The notes below the pieces were generated by a model. That model made no database searches. It had not been told where the DNA came from and saw nothing but the letters and a program-made list of their open reading frames with translations. DNA of 64,000 nt from Perkinsus olseni (lineage: Eukaryota > Perkinsozoa > Perkinsida > Perkinsidae): NCBI GenBank assembly GCA_013115135.1, contig JABANP010000023.1:1-64000 (forward strand), written 5' to 3'. Below, piece after piece: positions 32,477 through 46,047 of this stretch; the stretch's first letter is position 1; each line of letters starts with the position of its first letter. Position numbers and translations under genes: made by a program.

Positions 32477-35400
32477 TCAGGAGCTGCCCTTCTGGTATAA
32501 GTCGTAGTAAACGCCTTCCTTCGCTAGTAGCTCGGAGTGAGTGCCTTGTTCCACCAGACGACCACCAGCTATGACCAGTATCAAATCGGCATTGGTGATA
32601 GTTGATAGACGATGGGCTATTCTAAGCGTTGTCGGTTTGGCGGCGGTACCTGTGGCCCCAACTTGTAGGTTCGGCATCAACATAGAGGACTGTATGCTTA
32701 CCATCAGTAGAAGATTGTCTTGCGGTTGTGAGCTCGTCTATTGCTTTCTGCACCACCGTCTCCGATGCAGAATCAAGTGCAGACGTGGCCTCATCGAGCA
32801 TGAGTAACCTGCGGGGTTTCGGGTTCGATATGGCCTCGAAGACTTCTGAAAAAAACCTATCGCTCACCTTGGATGCCGCATTAGTGCTCTGGCTATAGCG
32901 ACCCTCTGCTTCTGTCCTCCCGACAGCAGACCTCCACGAGGGCCCAAGCCAGCATCCCAAGCCACCTTGTTGCCGGCGAAGTCATTCATTCCGGCACGAG
33001 CACAGATAGCGAGCATCTCCGGTCGGTCGATAGGAGGCGCGCTGAAGGAGAGGGTGACGAGCTGAATGACCATCCATGCAGCATACAGTGCTTACCCGTA
33101 TCGGACATTCTCCTCCAAGGTGAGGTCGAAGAGTACAGGCTCTTGGGCAACAAAACCTACCTGGCTCCGCCACCAGGCCACGTTCATATCCTCAAGCTGA
33201 GCTTGGGCTGGTTCAACTAGTATCTGAGACCCACTGAATGATTAGTATAATACTAATAGTACGATTGGTACGATGGTAATACATGGCAGTGCTCACCTCT
33301 CCTCCGGTGGGGTCGTAGAAGCGCTGCAGGAGGGCGAACACGGTCGATTTGCCACCACCGCTCGGGCCAACCAAAGCGACAGTTTTACCTGCCTCGATCT
33401 CAAAGCTCAAACCAGAGAGAATCTGCGAGCAAGGTCAGAATTCGGGCTAAGGAGAAAATGCGACCCACTTGAGCTCCGGGCCTGTGAGGATATGTAAATT
33501 GAACGTTCTTGAAGGTGATGTTGACAGGTGCCGGGGCTGCGGCGACCTGACACTTCACAATTGAGGCTCAGAGGTAGTCGAGGAAACTCACGTGTGGACC
33601 CCAGACACTGTATTTCCTCCCCACGTCACTCGAGGGGTTGATGGAACTTTCACTATCGAGGAGCTCGAAGATATCGTGTGCCGCTGCCTTAGCCTCATTA
33701 ATATCCCCAACGAAGGCCAAGGCTTGACCAGCAGCCAGAGCCGACAGGAACACGCCCATCAACGATTGTATCATCTTGTCGAATGTGAGGCCCTCATCTT
33801 GCACGAGCTTGGAGCCATACCTGCACGAACACTATGACGCCATGGCGACGAAAGGAAGTGCTCAACCCCGCTGAACACCGTGAGTAACTCACCAGAATCC
33901 CAGGGCGACGCTGAAGAATAGAATGCCCTGTGAGATGCCGTACCAGAGCGCAGCCCAACTGGACGTACGCGCCTGGTGTGGGACGGATCGTTGAAGGAGA
34001 TCTTGGAACCTAGCGCATGCGAAGTGTGGAAAAAAGCAGGCGGGGTCTCTGGGCGGTACAGATTGCGGGTCCATTGCTCGGACACGAGGGCGCGAATGGT
34101 CTTGATGTTCTGGACTGTATCCGAGGCAACTTGGTTGGCAGCCAGAGAGTCGGCACTCTTATTCTTATCCAGCCCAATACTCACAGCCATTTGGATACCG
34201 CCTGAAATGATGAGAAGCCTCGAGCAGCTCATGGACGCATCATCGGGGAAATGGACTCACCCGCTCCGGCCATGAGGGGAAGCATCGCGAGCATGACGAG
34301 AGTGAGCTTCCAGGAGCCGAAGAAGGCGATGATGAGCCCAGCGATGAGAGATGCTGCGAATTGGCAATATGCACCTGACACGAACGAAATAGTAACGCCC
34401 ATCGTTATGGTGACGATCTACACACCGAGCTGCACCCCGCTGATGGCGTTCATCCTCAGAGCGTAGGTGGCAAGGGCGGCAGTCAGACGACCTGGCGAAT
34501 GCTTCGAGTCATCAAAGAAGGCCATATCCTAAATACAGCAGCATGGCCGCCGTCGGGGCCATTTGCAGGCTCCCCATTCGAGGCGGCTCTCACCTGCTCA
34601 AGGAACTTCGTGAAACACAAAATTCTAACACGTTTAGTGAGATGCTCTCCGATGAATGCAAAACCGCCGATCTGTGTGAAGGCTCCGAGTAGACTAGAGA
34701 CCGCCAAAATTATATATCTGATGAGGACAATGCGGTTTCTCGGTTCATAGAGGGAGGACACGGTGCGGGAGCCAGAAATGACAACAACACCATGCATCAT
34801 AAGATCTCTTAGGGATTCACCCAATAGATGCCAATATGACTCCGTCCATCATAGCATCGAGATCCGTCTCGTAGAATGATCGCATTGACCGAGCTAATAG
34901 GAACCCTTCGAATGGCATGACCGAGCCGAAGACGGCTGCTCCCAATAGGGCCGGTACGTAAAAGCCGCACTCGGGCTTGGATAGAGCGAAGATGCGCCTC
35001 CACGGGACCTGATGGAAAAAGGGTGATGTCATGGTCTTGGTGAAGAAGAATACACTCGATCGGGGTAACACAACACAAGGAAGACCAAGGCGGCTTTGGG
35101 CTCTACCTTGTAGGCCTTAGCGATCGCGTCAATACGCTCGCGTTCGATTTCCTTCTCAGTACGGGTGTCCACGAGTTTGGACTGTTCTTCAGCTTTAGTA
35201 CCACCTGACAGGGGACTTTCACAGCTACTCTATCGAAAAACGGTCCAAACCACCATGACTTGCCACACTAGAGCTTGCGGTGGACCTGAAAGACTGGAGA
35301 GTATGTTTACGACTGTGCGTGCGATTACACTCACTCTTGACGTACGAGGCTGGGACGCCCGCCCTTATTAGCCTCGGAGGTTGCAGCCTGCTGAGCTGCA

Positions 35401-38170
35401 ACGAGCGAGTTGTACACCCCCTGGGGTTTACCTGCAAATATCCATTAACAGCGCGGTGGTACCTCAGCCTCACCAATGAGCTCCTCATGAGTGCCTTGCT
35501 CCACGAGACATCCTGATTTCATCACGAAGATGATGTCAGAGTTACGGATGGTAGAGAGTCGGTGAGCGATGGATATCGTGGTGAGCTGCGACGTGCGTTG
35601 AAGGCTGACAACGAGAGACACGGCATCGGCAAATTCGTGACAGGGCTATAATTGAGATCAAACACTACTACCCATCAATCGTCTCCTGCACCATAAGTTC
35701 ACTCTCATTATCCAGAGCAGATGTCGCCTCATCCAATAGAAGTATCTGTTCAGTAATCATTAACGTTTCAGTCTACTAATGTGAGTTATTATCACCTGCG
35801 GGTTTCTGAGTAATGCCCGTGCTATCGCTACACGCTGTTTCTGGCCTCCCGAGATTTGACTGCCTCCACCACTAGAGCTTCCACAATATGTATTATATCC
35901 TTCTGGTAGGGAGGAGATAAAGGAATGAACCTGAGGGGGTGAAGCCTCGGCCGGTTCCACTACCGCATGCCAAGCCTACATTAGCCCTCTTGCAAGCCGC
36001 CTTGATTTCCTCATCAGTTGGCGTGTGAGGCAATCCATAAGCTAAGTTGTCCTTGATTGAAGCTGCGAATAGTATCGGCTCCTGGCCTACATACCTAACG
36101 GGGCCATGGGTGGAGCGGAGTGGACAGCAGCCACCTTACCCGAAGATAGATCTGACACACTGGGGGCTCCCTCCCAGAGTGCGGATATCTTCGCCATTCA
36201 GCAGAACCCTACCGCTGGTTGGATCATAGAAGCGCTCGAGTAAGGCGACTATAGTGCCTTCAAGATGAGGTTGTGCACGATCAATGGCAAGCCGACACGA
36301 GGACTCATTACTCTTCCCGGATCCGCTTTCACCAACGAAGGCCACCTTCTGGCCGATTTCTATATCAAGCGTGACATTCTTGAGGACTTGGACGTCGAGC
36401 CGGGAGGGATAAGTAAAGCAGACATCATCCAGAGTCATCTTCTGCATCTTTGGCACCGAATACGATACGACTATCTTTCCTAAGGAGGACGAGGCCATGC
36501 TCCGGGACCAGAGTGTCCTAGGTTTGTCACCATCGGAACTCCTCGGCGGAAGGGGCGGCTCTACGACACTCGTCTCATCGTCTATCAGCTCGAGAATATC
36601 AGTCGCCGACGATCTACCGATGTTGAATGCCTGCATTGGGGCGAGGGCTTGACCCAAACCGAACGTTCCTATGAAGAGACAGATGGACGCCGGATGGGCT
36701 GGACGGGGAGCACTCACCCATTATAAGGGAGAAGAATATGGTGAGGATGTCTCCACCATTGTACGGCTCATCAGTGGCGTCGTTAATGTCCCCGTCACGC
36801 ACTAGTGTACCACCGTACCTACCACACGAAGCGTCCAGCGTCTGCAGTCGATTCAAGTGCTCACCAGAATGTCAAGGCATATGACAAGTACATTGCACCA
36901 AAGGTCAAGCCTAGACCCAGACCTGCTTGAAAGCCCAACCTCGTCCCACCTGCAAACGAACACAGTCACTTGAACATATCCAACTCAGCTCACCCTTTCT
37001 AGCCTCTTCCAATGAATTGGTGTATCTCGTCACTTCATGCTTCTGCGTACCCATCATCGTTACCGTACGAATTGAGCTCAGAACCTGAAGAAAGGTTCTC
37101 GTCAGATTTTTCCTACCTCCCGTCTGAGACTACCTCTTCCGCTACTGCACCGGCTCGAGCATACCAAGATTGAGATTCATTAGCAGATTGCGCCATTGCG
37201 TGACCGAGGATTGCCGATGCGGCAATGACCACGGGCATGGCTGCTAGCGCCACAAGGCACACCTGCAAAAAATATGACTCGCTATCATTGGCAGAAGACC
37301 GACCTTCCAGCCTCTTATAAATCCTAAAACGTAACCAAAAATGAACATTGATAAATTCATGGTGAAGACGCCAAGTTTAAAGCCGATGGCGTTCTGAACC
37401 TGCCAAGAATCTTCGCCAAAGACGGGAGAATGAGTTCGATGGGCTTAGCGTAATCGCCCATTCCATTCATGTACCTTAGTGACATCTTCCGTCATTCTAG
37501 TAGGCAACTCCGCTGGCGATATAGTGTCGAACCAAGCCACGTCATGGGAGAGTACTAACAAGGCGGTAAAGACGAAGCAGTAGTCTTCATACGATGGGTT
37601 ACCTGCTTCAAAATAGGCCCTCCTCATGGTAGTAGCTTGGCTTTGAGCCGTAAATGTGAGCAGCCCATGCCACAGACCGGCGAGAACTAGAGCTGCAAGG
37701 CCTATGTATACCTGAGCAAGTAACGATCGAACGGGAGAAGGAGTCGGGGGGCAACAGCGTTATACCAGATAGAGGCAACGCTTGGAGATTTCGTCCATGA
37801 AGTCAACACCTTCAGGGTTACCAAGGACGTCTGGCAAAAGAACACTGGCAATCTGTCAAGCTTGATGTCTCACAAACACTTACCGACAAGATCACCGAAT
37901 ATGTATGCAAACATTGGCAGGGACATTCCGTGCACGGCAGCGGCCAACACCGCGCCGACTGAGATGAACAGCGATTGGCCGAAGCAGCAGGAGGGTGAGC
38001 ACGGCGAGCTTACTGACGGCTATTAATTGAGCTCTTGTCGCGAAGCGAAAGAGCTTGTAATACGGCACTATCTTCTTCTTGGGCCGAGTTGCTGCAGTAG
38101 TGGGCGGAGACACGACGACAACGTCGTCAGTGCCGGTAGTTGATGGGGCGACTGCTGCATCGACGGTCAT
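32477..38170 (-). CDS. ABC3: full-length ABCB/P-glycoprotein-type transporter
   Basis: The gene starts at ATG 38170 ([16 protein letters not shown], then [18 protein letters not shown]) and ends at 32477 after [11 protein letters not shown]. It is the cleanest of the four. TMD1 lies at 38.0-36.6 kb. NBD1 spans 36.5-35.5 kb, with FVGESGSGK(S) split by an intron inside the Ser codon, [33 protein letters not shown] and [19 protein letters not shown]2 lies at 35.1-33.8 kb and NBD2 at 33.5-32.48 kb, with [40 protein letters not shown] and [11 protein letters not shown]. Both ATP sites have every key motif. It is the tandem sister of ABC2, with many stretches nearly identical. It is predicted to be a membrane exporter; the substrate cannot be read from sequence. 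Confidence 0.88.
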
Positions 38171-39161
38171 TGACAATTCCAAAGAACAAAGCACAAGCCG
38201 AAGGCATCGCGACATAAAGGTTGCAGAGAACTTGCGACCAACACAACGTCGAGGCGTCCGCTTAGATTTCTCGTGCACCCGTAGCACAGTGGGTACTTCA
38301 ACAAGCTAGAGCTCAATGAAAAAAGCCGCCTCTACTCTCCACTTCCGCTGCTCTCTCTCAATCCTCTTGCCAATCGCCACTACAGTATATAACGAAGATA
38401 ATACAATTTCTTTGTGACAGTAGTGAGGCCACTATGCCGCGTAGCCGCAGCAGATCCTGCCGCTGGGGTTCGAGGTAGCACTTAGTGCTTGAACACTCCT
38501 TCAGTTACTCGATTGCCATTCTATCGTCTCGTGGCATAGTGACCTCATTGTCGCATACATCAATAATGATATGCATAGTCCATCGGACGCACGATATCGA
38601 CCGGTATGAAAGTCCTCAGGAAGAGATTACAACGACTTTCAAATCATCTTTGCAGCACAAGGCAAACAATGATATGCTTCTATATATTGGATAATTGTGT
38701 ACTCATTTGTTATCCTCAATTTTAAATGAATGTGTTACTATCATTATAAGCACGGTAAAATAGATAATTAGCTCCGCGTTGGTGACAATGACGCCAGAGC
38801 TACGCAAGACCACTTTGAGGCGGGACACACTGATCACAGTCTCCACCTCGCTTTCACAGAGCAAGTTCCTCGCTGGGCCCTGGCGACAAACTCGGTCATT
38901 CGTTACGCGGCAGTTTCCTTCGCGTTCAACACTTCTCAGACGAGCTGATAAGTTCGAGTTGTGTGCAGGAGGCCGATCTTCCCCATAGGCGGTCGAAAAG
39001 CCTCACAATGCCCTCATTGACAGAAAAAAACCCTCCCTTTCTGGACAGCTGCACCAGCAGCAGCGGCGTGCATGCATGAACAAGCACAACGAGTAAAACT
39101 GCATTCCATCAGCTTCAACTGTGACCACGGCCCGATGCCATGTGACTGTAGCAGAGCGCGA
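38171..39161. other. Intergenic stretch between ABC4 and ABC3
   Basis: It contains the ABC3 upstream region, a MITE-like copy (38383-38580) and an AT-rich block at 38660-38775. No gene is recognised. Confidence 0.5.
38383..38580. mobile_element. MITE-like element, copy B
   Basis: About 198 bp. The left end is CAGTATATAACGAAG with inner gtgaggccactatgcc; the right side has gtggcatagtgacctcat, the inverted counterpart. Its reverse complement aligns with copy A through the centre (for example cgagtaactgaagg against cgagcaattggaag). It is upstream of ABC3, as copy A is upstream of ABC2, but in the opposite orientation, so it is not simply part of the gene duplication. Confidence 0.6.
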
Positions 39162-42100
39162 TCAGGATGCGCCCTTCATGTAGAGGCCGTAGTAAACGCC
39201 TCGCTCAGATAGCAGCTGGCTATGCGTCCCGCTCTCGACCAACTTCCCACCAGAGATCACCAGAATTTTATCAGCATTCTGGACCGTTGAAAGACGATGA
39301 GCGATGATTAATATAGTAGGCTTATCTAAGAAAATACGAGCGCTTCACCATAGCAACACTTTCCACCACTTTCTAACCTAGTGCTGCCGTTCTGGCCGTG
39401 ATGAAGTTGTCAATTGCTTTCTGGACTGTAGCCTCCGAGGCAGAGTCCAGGGCAGAAGTCGCCTCGTCCAACATAACCAACCTGCGAGCAACCCACTGAA
39501 CCACCATCGTCGACAAGACCCTCACTGTGGGCGCCTGACGAGCGCTCGTGCGATGGCTACTCTCTGCTTCTGTCCACCAGACAGCAGCCCTCCCCTGGGT
39601 CCGAGTTGGGCGTCCCACGCAACTTTGCTTCCAGCGAAGTCATCCATTCCAGCGCGGCTACAAGCCTCCTGAAGCTCTGCACTGGTCACTGGAGGGGCGC
39701 TGGCAAGATGCAAACAGGCGCTCTACGATAAAGAGCTGCAAGGCCGTCACGGCGACCTACCCATATCGGACGTTATCTTCCAGGGACATGTCGAATAGCA
39801 CAGGTTCTTGCGATACAAAACCGATATGCTTTCTCCAAGGCACCAACCCAGCTTCAGTCAGTTTTGTCGCTGGGTCATCCACGAGGATCTGTGGAAGTCG
39901 CTGAGGCCTATGATGCAGGCGTGGCTCACCTCTCCGTCAGTCGGGTCATAGAATCTCTGCAATAAAGCAAACACTGTTGACTTCCCTCCTCCGCTCGGCC
40001 CTACGAGTGCTACTGTCTGGCCAGCTTCAACCTCGAACGTGAGTCCGTCGAGTACCTGATGTCAACTTAACGACGGGACTCCGCTCATAACTATTCCCCT
40101 ACCTTAACCCCCTGGCGATGCAGGGTACGTGAAAGAAACATTGTCAAATTTGATTCGCATGCCTTGTCCGTCTTGAGTTGACTGAGTGGAAGCAACCAAT
40201 GCTGCGAGCTCGAGAGGAGAGCCAGCGAACTTGTCCTTTGCTAGAGGAGCTATCTGATATAGCGATGGAGGTCTCAGCATCTAGGAGCTCAAAAACGTCA
40301 TGGGCAGCGGCCTTGGCTGCATCGACATCGCCTAGGAATGCCATCGACTGAGAGGAACAAAGCCCATACAGAGTTCCGAGAGGTAGCAGCGCCGACGAGA
40401 ATCGAGGTTGCGACCGCTACCTGTCCCGCTGCCATAGCGCAGAGGAAGACTCCCATGAGCGACTGCAACATCTGGTCGAAGGCTAGCCCCTCATCTACGA
40501 TCAACTTCCCTCCGTACCTGATAGAGGAGATCATGGATGCGTCCAACACTGTCAGTTACCCCGCGTAGACCCCTGTACTATACAAATCACACGCGCGGGT
40601 CAATCGAATTGCGAAAAAACCTTTCCCTTCCAGTGCGCTCTAGTACGCCTTTTCCTTTCAGTGGTTCAAGCGAGAACAGGGGGACTAGCGGGTGGGGTAA
40701 AACATCTCCACCTCACCGCCTTGGGAAGGCATATGTACCTTCCGCATGACTAAGCTTTCCACTAATCATCACAGCACTGAGTTCATTGGATATACTCAAA
40801 GGCATCTATTGTGTCTTGTGGTGCAAGTCGACTGCGAAAAGGTGGCCACATCTCCTCACCAGAACCCAAGAGCCATTCCTCCAAACAGCAGACCATTGGA
40901 CAGGCCGAACCAGAAGCCCGATATAGAGGACAGCTTCCCTTGGCCTTCAGCAGACTTGTCCAGCAGATCCTGGTACCTGACAAACCATCACTTCTCAGAG
41001 TAAGAGATAGTCCAACCCTTCACGGGCTCAACGATAGAGTGGAGCCCCACGATGACTCTGCTGTGCTAACTCACGTATCGCGTGTAGCTCGCTCGGCGAC
41101 CAGAGCTCGGACAGTCTTCATATTCTGCACAGCCTCTGATGCAACCTGAGGGCACCCATCATCCTGACATCACAGTCACTGATGGACGGCACGGACCTGT
41201 GCAGCCTGCCTAGCTTCCTTCTTCGCCGAGGAGCCGTCCATGCCCATCATCACAGCCATCTGGATTGCTCCTGCTCACAATCAGACGTCGACTCTAATCA
41301 CTGGACAATATTCAGCACCTACCTGCACCCGCCATGGCCGGCAAACACGCCATCATCACCAAGGTGAGCTTTACATCGGCACTGAAGGCTATGATCAAAC
41401 CGGACACTATGGAGGCCGCAAACTGGCAGAACACTCCTGAGTTGAAAAACAACAATACAGTTGACAACGAAAGACATGCAACATGCAAAAGTGAGGCCAC
41501 TATGCCACGTGACGGTAGCGGCTGCACCAGCTCGATGCATCATTCAGATACTGGCTCAGTACTTCAATTGTTCGACAGCCGCTCTCGCCCCACGTGGCAT
41601 AGGGGCCTCACTTGTGTTTTATGTTTCATTATTTGGTCTACGCGACACAAGTCTTCTCCCCCGAAGCCCACCTAATTGCATGCCCGTGATGGTATTCATC
41701 TTGAGAGCATAAGAGGACAGCGAGGAGGTCAGCTTCCCCGTCGAATGCTCGGGGTCGTCGAAGTATCCTATGTCCTGCCGAAATACCATAAGCCACAGCA
41801 CATCTCAGGGACAGGCCAGCCTACCTGCTGCAGAAACTTAGCAAATATGAGCTGGCGTATCCGCATCGTTAGATTCTCGCCGATAACCGCGAAGCAGGAG
41901 AACTGTAGTGTCGCCCCTATCAGCGCACCGAAGGCGACCAGAGTGTACCTATACAAGAGTGATAGAATAACAACGACACACACCGCTGCAGACGAGCCCA
42001 ACTACCCGATAGCCGCCCACTCCACACCATTCATGAGCTCGGCAGGGTCATCGTCGTAAAATGCTCTCATTGCCCGAGCCAGAAGGAAGCCCTCCATTGG

Positions 42101-45100
42101 CATCACAGTCCCAAACATTGCTGAGCCGAACAAGGCGGGTACGAAGAACCCACATTCAGGCTTATTAAAGGCAAACAGCCTCCTCCATGGAACCTGGCAA
42201 TATACTTTTCTGATAAATAAGGACGAGGAACCCTACCTTGTAGGCTTTCGCCACCGCGGCGATGCGCTTCTTCTCTCTCACTTCCTCTGGCTCGTCAGGC
42301 TCCACTGCCACGGCAATATCGAGATCCACTTCACTCTGAGCCGGGGTACTCGAGGCCTTCTCCGCGAGACTGATGATTCATCAACAATTCCGACTATGCT
42401 GCAACAAGGATTGCCCACCTCGCCTTCCTCGTCGTATGTGATGCCCCAGCAGCTGCCTCCTGCGCAGAGACTAAGCTGGCGTAGAATCCGCCCGAAATAC
42501 CTGACGGCCCAGAGCTATCCTAGATTGAAATCCGACGGTGCACACTACCGATGAGCTCATCGTGAGTGCCCTGTTCGACCAGCCTTCCCTCGTGCATGAC
42601 GAAGATGACATCAGAGCTTCTAATCGTGGAAAGGCGGTGCGCTATTGAGATGGTGGTAAGGTGAGTCGTCTTCTGCAACCTGAACATTAGCAGTATACGA
42701 AAACCCGAGCTCCGAGCTGCCTAGTCAAGATCCACATGGACTATCAAAAAGCGGAGTATGGAGATTATCGGAGCGGAAAATCTGTTGAGGAAGAATTGAA
42801 AGGCAACCGAGTGTTTCGATTACTCGTTCAGAGTCTCCTGCACCATTTTTCTCACTCTCATTATCCAGAGCAGATGTTGCCTCATCCAATAGGAAGTATC
42901 TGTTCAGTAATCATTAACGTTTCAGTCTACTAATGGAAGTTATTATCACCTGCGGGTTTCTGAGTAATGCCCGTGCTATCGCTACACGCTGTTTCTGTCC
43001 TCCCGAGATTTGACTACCTCCACCACTAGAGCTTCCCACAATATGTATTATATCCCTTCTGGTAGGGAGGAGATAAAGGAATGAACCTGAGGTGCTACAT
43101 AGTGTCCGCAACTCTCCTTCAGGATAGCTCCTCGTCACATTAGCGTGCTTGCATGCCGTCTTTATCTGCTCATCTGTCGGAGTATAATCCAAACCATAAG
43201 TGAGGTTGTCTCTGACACTAGCAGCGAAGAGGACAGGCTCTTGACCAACGTAACTGAGAAGCAGTATTCGCCGCTAGTTGCCAATGATGAATCCCCACCC
43301 AAAGAGTCTTCGAAGGGCCAACGCGCCGCCTTGCAGGTCCTTAACGTCCTCCCCATTCAACGACACTCGCCCAGAACTTGGGTCGTAGAACCTCTCCAAA
43401 AGAGATACTACGGTACCTTGAAGGAAGCCCGTCCGCGGTGCAACTGTTGGCTCCGTGCGCCCCCACTCTTTTCCCGAACCGCTCTCGCCGACAATTGCAA
43501 CCCTCATGCCAGGTTTCACCGTCAACGAGACTTCTTTCAAGACGGTCACATCGGACCGGGATGGGTAGGCGAAAGTGACATTCTCGAGGCTCAGAGATTC
43601 CATCTTCGGTGGCTCTTGGGAAGCAGCACTAGTCACCGAACCTGAGTATCGTCTGGCATCTCAAATACACGTCCACCATGCTAGCAGGGCTACCTCTCCT
43701 TGGCGGCATCCTGGTTTCGATACCCGGAGTACGATCGTCAATAAGCTTATGTATGGCATACGCGGATGCTCGACCAGCCTGGAAGGTCTGTAAGGGCGGC
43801 ATGGCCTGTCCGAGGCCGAAGGTAGCTGAGAAAAGGCGGGCTGCTCAACAATGACAATCACTTCAACGTTAGTAGCTACAATAACGACGCAAGATCTCCA
43901 AGTTACATAGTGTCGAGGACACGATGGCCGTACAGTACGCAAGCTCGGTAGCCTTACCCATAATGACGGAGAAGAACACAGCAAGGACGTCGCCACCGTT
44001 ATACGGCGCTCCTGTATAGTCATTGATCTCGTTATCCTCCACTAAGGTACCACCATACCTACACCGCAGGATGGCGAGAGCTGACAAGCGGTCCCCATCC
44101 TTACCAGAAAGCCAGAGCATAGGTGCAGTACATCGAACAGAACGCCAGACCCACGCCGAGACCGTTCTGTATTCCTGCTCTGATGCCACCTGCGGAGATG
44201 ATAACTTCGAGCGGAGGGATGCACCGTCGTACCCTTCTTGGCTTCAGCAAGGCAGCTGCCGTAGCGATCGTTCTCCCTCTGTTGTGTACCGAACATGGTA
44301 ACCGTTCTTATGGAGCTCAGCACCTACGAGCCACTACAAGAAAAAACGGCATGCTACGCCATTCTTACCTCCTCAGCGACCGCGCCGGCCCTAGCATACC
44401 AGGACTGTGTCTCCACCACCCCTTGGGCCATGACCATACCCAACAGGGCCGATGTGGCGATCACTACCGGCATTGCTGCCAGCATAACCAGGGTTATCTA
44501 ACAGGTACGGTGTCAATACTGTTGCGAAGAATGGCAATCAACATGATGAATTGCAGTAGGCGACTGTTGCAGTGACCCTCTCACCTTCCATCCACGGTAG
44601 AAACCGAATCCAAACCCAAAAACGCACATCGAGAGGTTCATCAAGCACATGCCGATCTTGAAGCCGATGGCATCCTGTACCTGAACGAGCATGTCATTGA
44701 ACGAGGGGACATTCAAATCCGACCACGACAAGGGCACGACAGGCTCAAAAAGCCGAGAGCCGACATCCTAACTTAGCGACATCCTCCGTCATCCTCGTTG
44801 GCAACTCAGCTGGTGACATCTCATCGAAGTAGCGGATGTCCGAGGAGAGTACTGAGAAGAGAGACAATCCACTCGAACGGCATAGAGCCAAAATTGGCAT
44901 TCTGGTAAAACGCGGGGACATCTCGTTTCATCAGGTTCCGTTCGAACCGCCTCGCGGGGAGGCATTCTGGTAGATTCACCAATGAGGAGCGGGGGTGGTG
45001 GGCTGGACGGAGTCACCCACCCGCTTCTAGATATGCAACTCGCATCTTGTTAGCCTGCCTAGCGGCAACATACGTCAGAAGGCCATGCCAGAGAGCTCCC

Positions 45101-45565
45101 ACAACGGTGGTACCGATACCAATGTACCCCTAGATAGCAACAATGAAGTGATAACTGGAACGACCGTCGTTTACCATCCACAGACTCTGCTCAATTATGA
45201 TATCCATTATGTCAGGATCTGTCTGGTCACCGATAGTATCTGTTATGATAATCGACGGCTGCACACACTGTAACAACCTACCCACTACATCTCCCATAAC
45301 GAACGCGAAGAGGGGCATCGCTATACCATGAGCGATCGAGCAAAGGACGGCTACACCTGAGTTGCAATACAACCAGCATGAACTGGACTGGTCCTCGCGA
45401 TGCCGCCCTCTGACCTAGTAGCAGCCTCTCAGTCGTGGAAGCAAATCTGAATAGCGACCACAGGGGCACCAACGGAACCTTAGTCTTCTTGTCTTTCTTC
45501 CGCGATTCATTTTCTGTGTTCGCCTGCGAGCCCCCTCTCCTCATTGGTGATACCTCTGATGTCAT
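39162..45565 (-). CDS. ABC4: full-length ABCB/P-glycoprotein-type transporter, diverged
   Basis: The gene starts at ATG 45565 ([12 protein letters not shown], basic KKDKKTK, then [17 protein letters not shown]) and ends at TGA 39162 after [12 protein letters not shown]. Intron positions match the other copies; the first, near LLLG, is about 60 bp. NBD1 (43.6-42.5 kb) has [26 protein letters not shown] and [16 protein letters not shown]2 (40.1-39.17 kb) has [47 protein letters not shown] and [12 protein letters not shown]. Compared with ABC1-3 an extra base lies in the A run of NBD1 Walker A (plus 43469-43472), breaking the frame at the splice site, and two extra C bases lie near the signature (43036, 43054). 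These could be real lesions or base errors. A MITE sits in one intron. Outside NBD1 it is clearly more diverged than ABC2/ABC3. Confidence 0.82.
41458..41640. mobile_element. MITE-like element, copy C, in an ABC4 intron
   Basis: About 183 bp with the best inverted blocks of the family: gtgaggccactatgccacg on the left, and on the opposite strand of the right side gtgaggcccctatgccacg. Its reverse complement aligns with copy A. It lies between the ABC4 exon encoding GVFCQFAAS and the exon encoding MQLGG, where ABC2 has an intron of only about 50 bp. Confidence 0.7.
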
Positions 45566-46047
45566 AAGTTAGAGATAGCTGTTGATCGCACGATGCAAGC
45601 TGAGATGCCCCTCGAGTAAATTAATATAAATTCCGTGACTTCTGTGGAGGCCTGGAGGGAGTAACGTTCTACATTCCTCCTTGTCCCGCCTGACGGTGCT
45701 TTTTGTAAACGGTCGCTTTGGTAGCTCGACGGAGTTGGTTGAACAGACACAACGTGTCCAACACTAACCTCCTAATTCACAACGCAGAGCTCACAATTGA
45801 CGAGACTCGCATTAGGCCAACATCCTCCACATGGCACAGACTAGCTATATTAAACAATTCGACTATGGTAGCCGCTGATTTGCTGGGGGAGGCGCTGACC
45901 TCCGCTCTGAGACAACACAACACCTTCCTACCAGCTTGAAAACAATCAGGTATTCAAGCCATCAATCACAATGATAGTGGATGAGCTGGTATGGGTATAA
46001 GAGAAGAGACAACCTCAATCGTAGCATCCAAAGCCCTATGCTACGGC
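45566..46047. other. Intergenic stretch upstream of ABC4
   Basis: No gene is recognised. It lies between the ABC4 start codon and the stop of the first COPI_assoc gene and should hold the ABC4 promoter. Confidence 0.4.
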
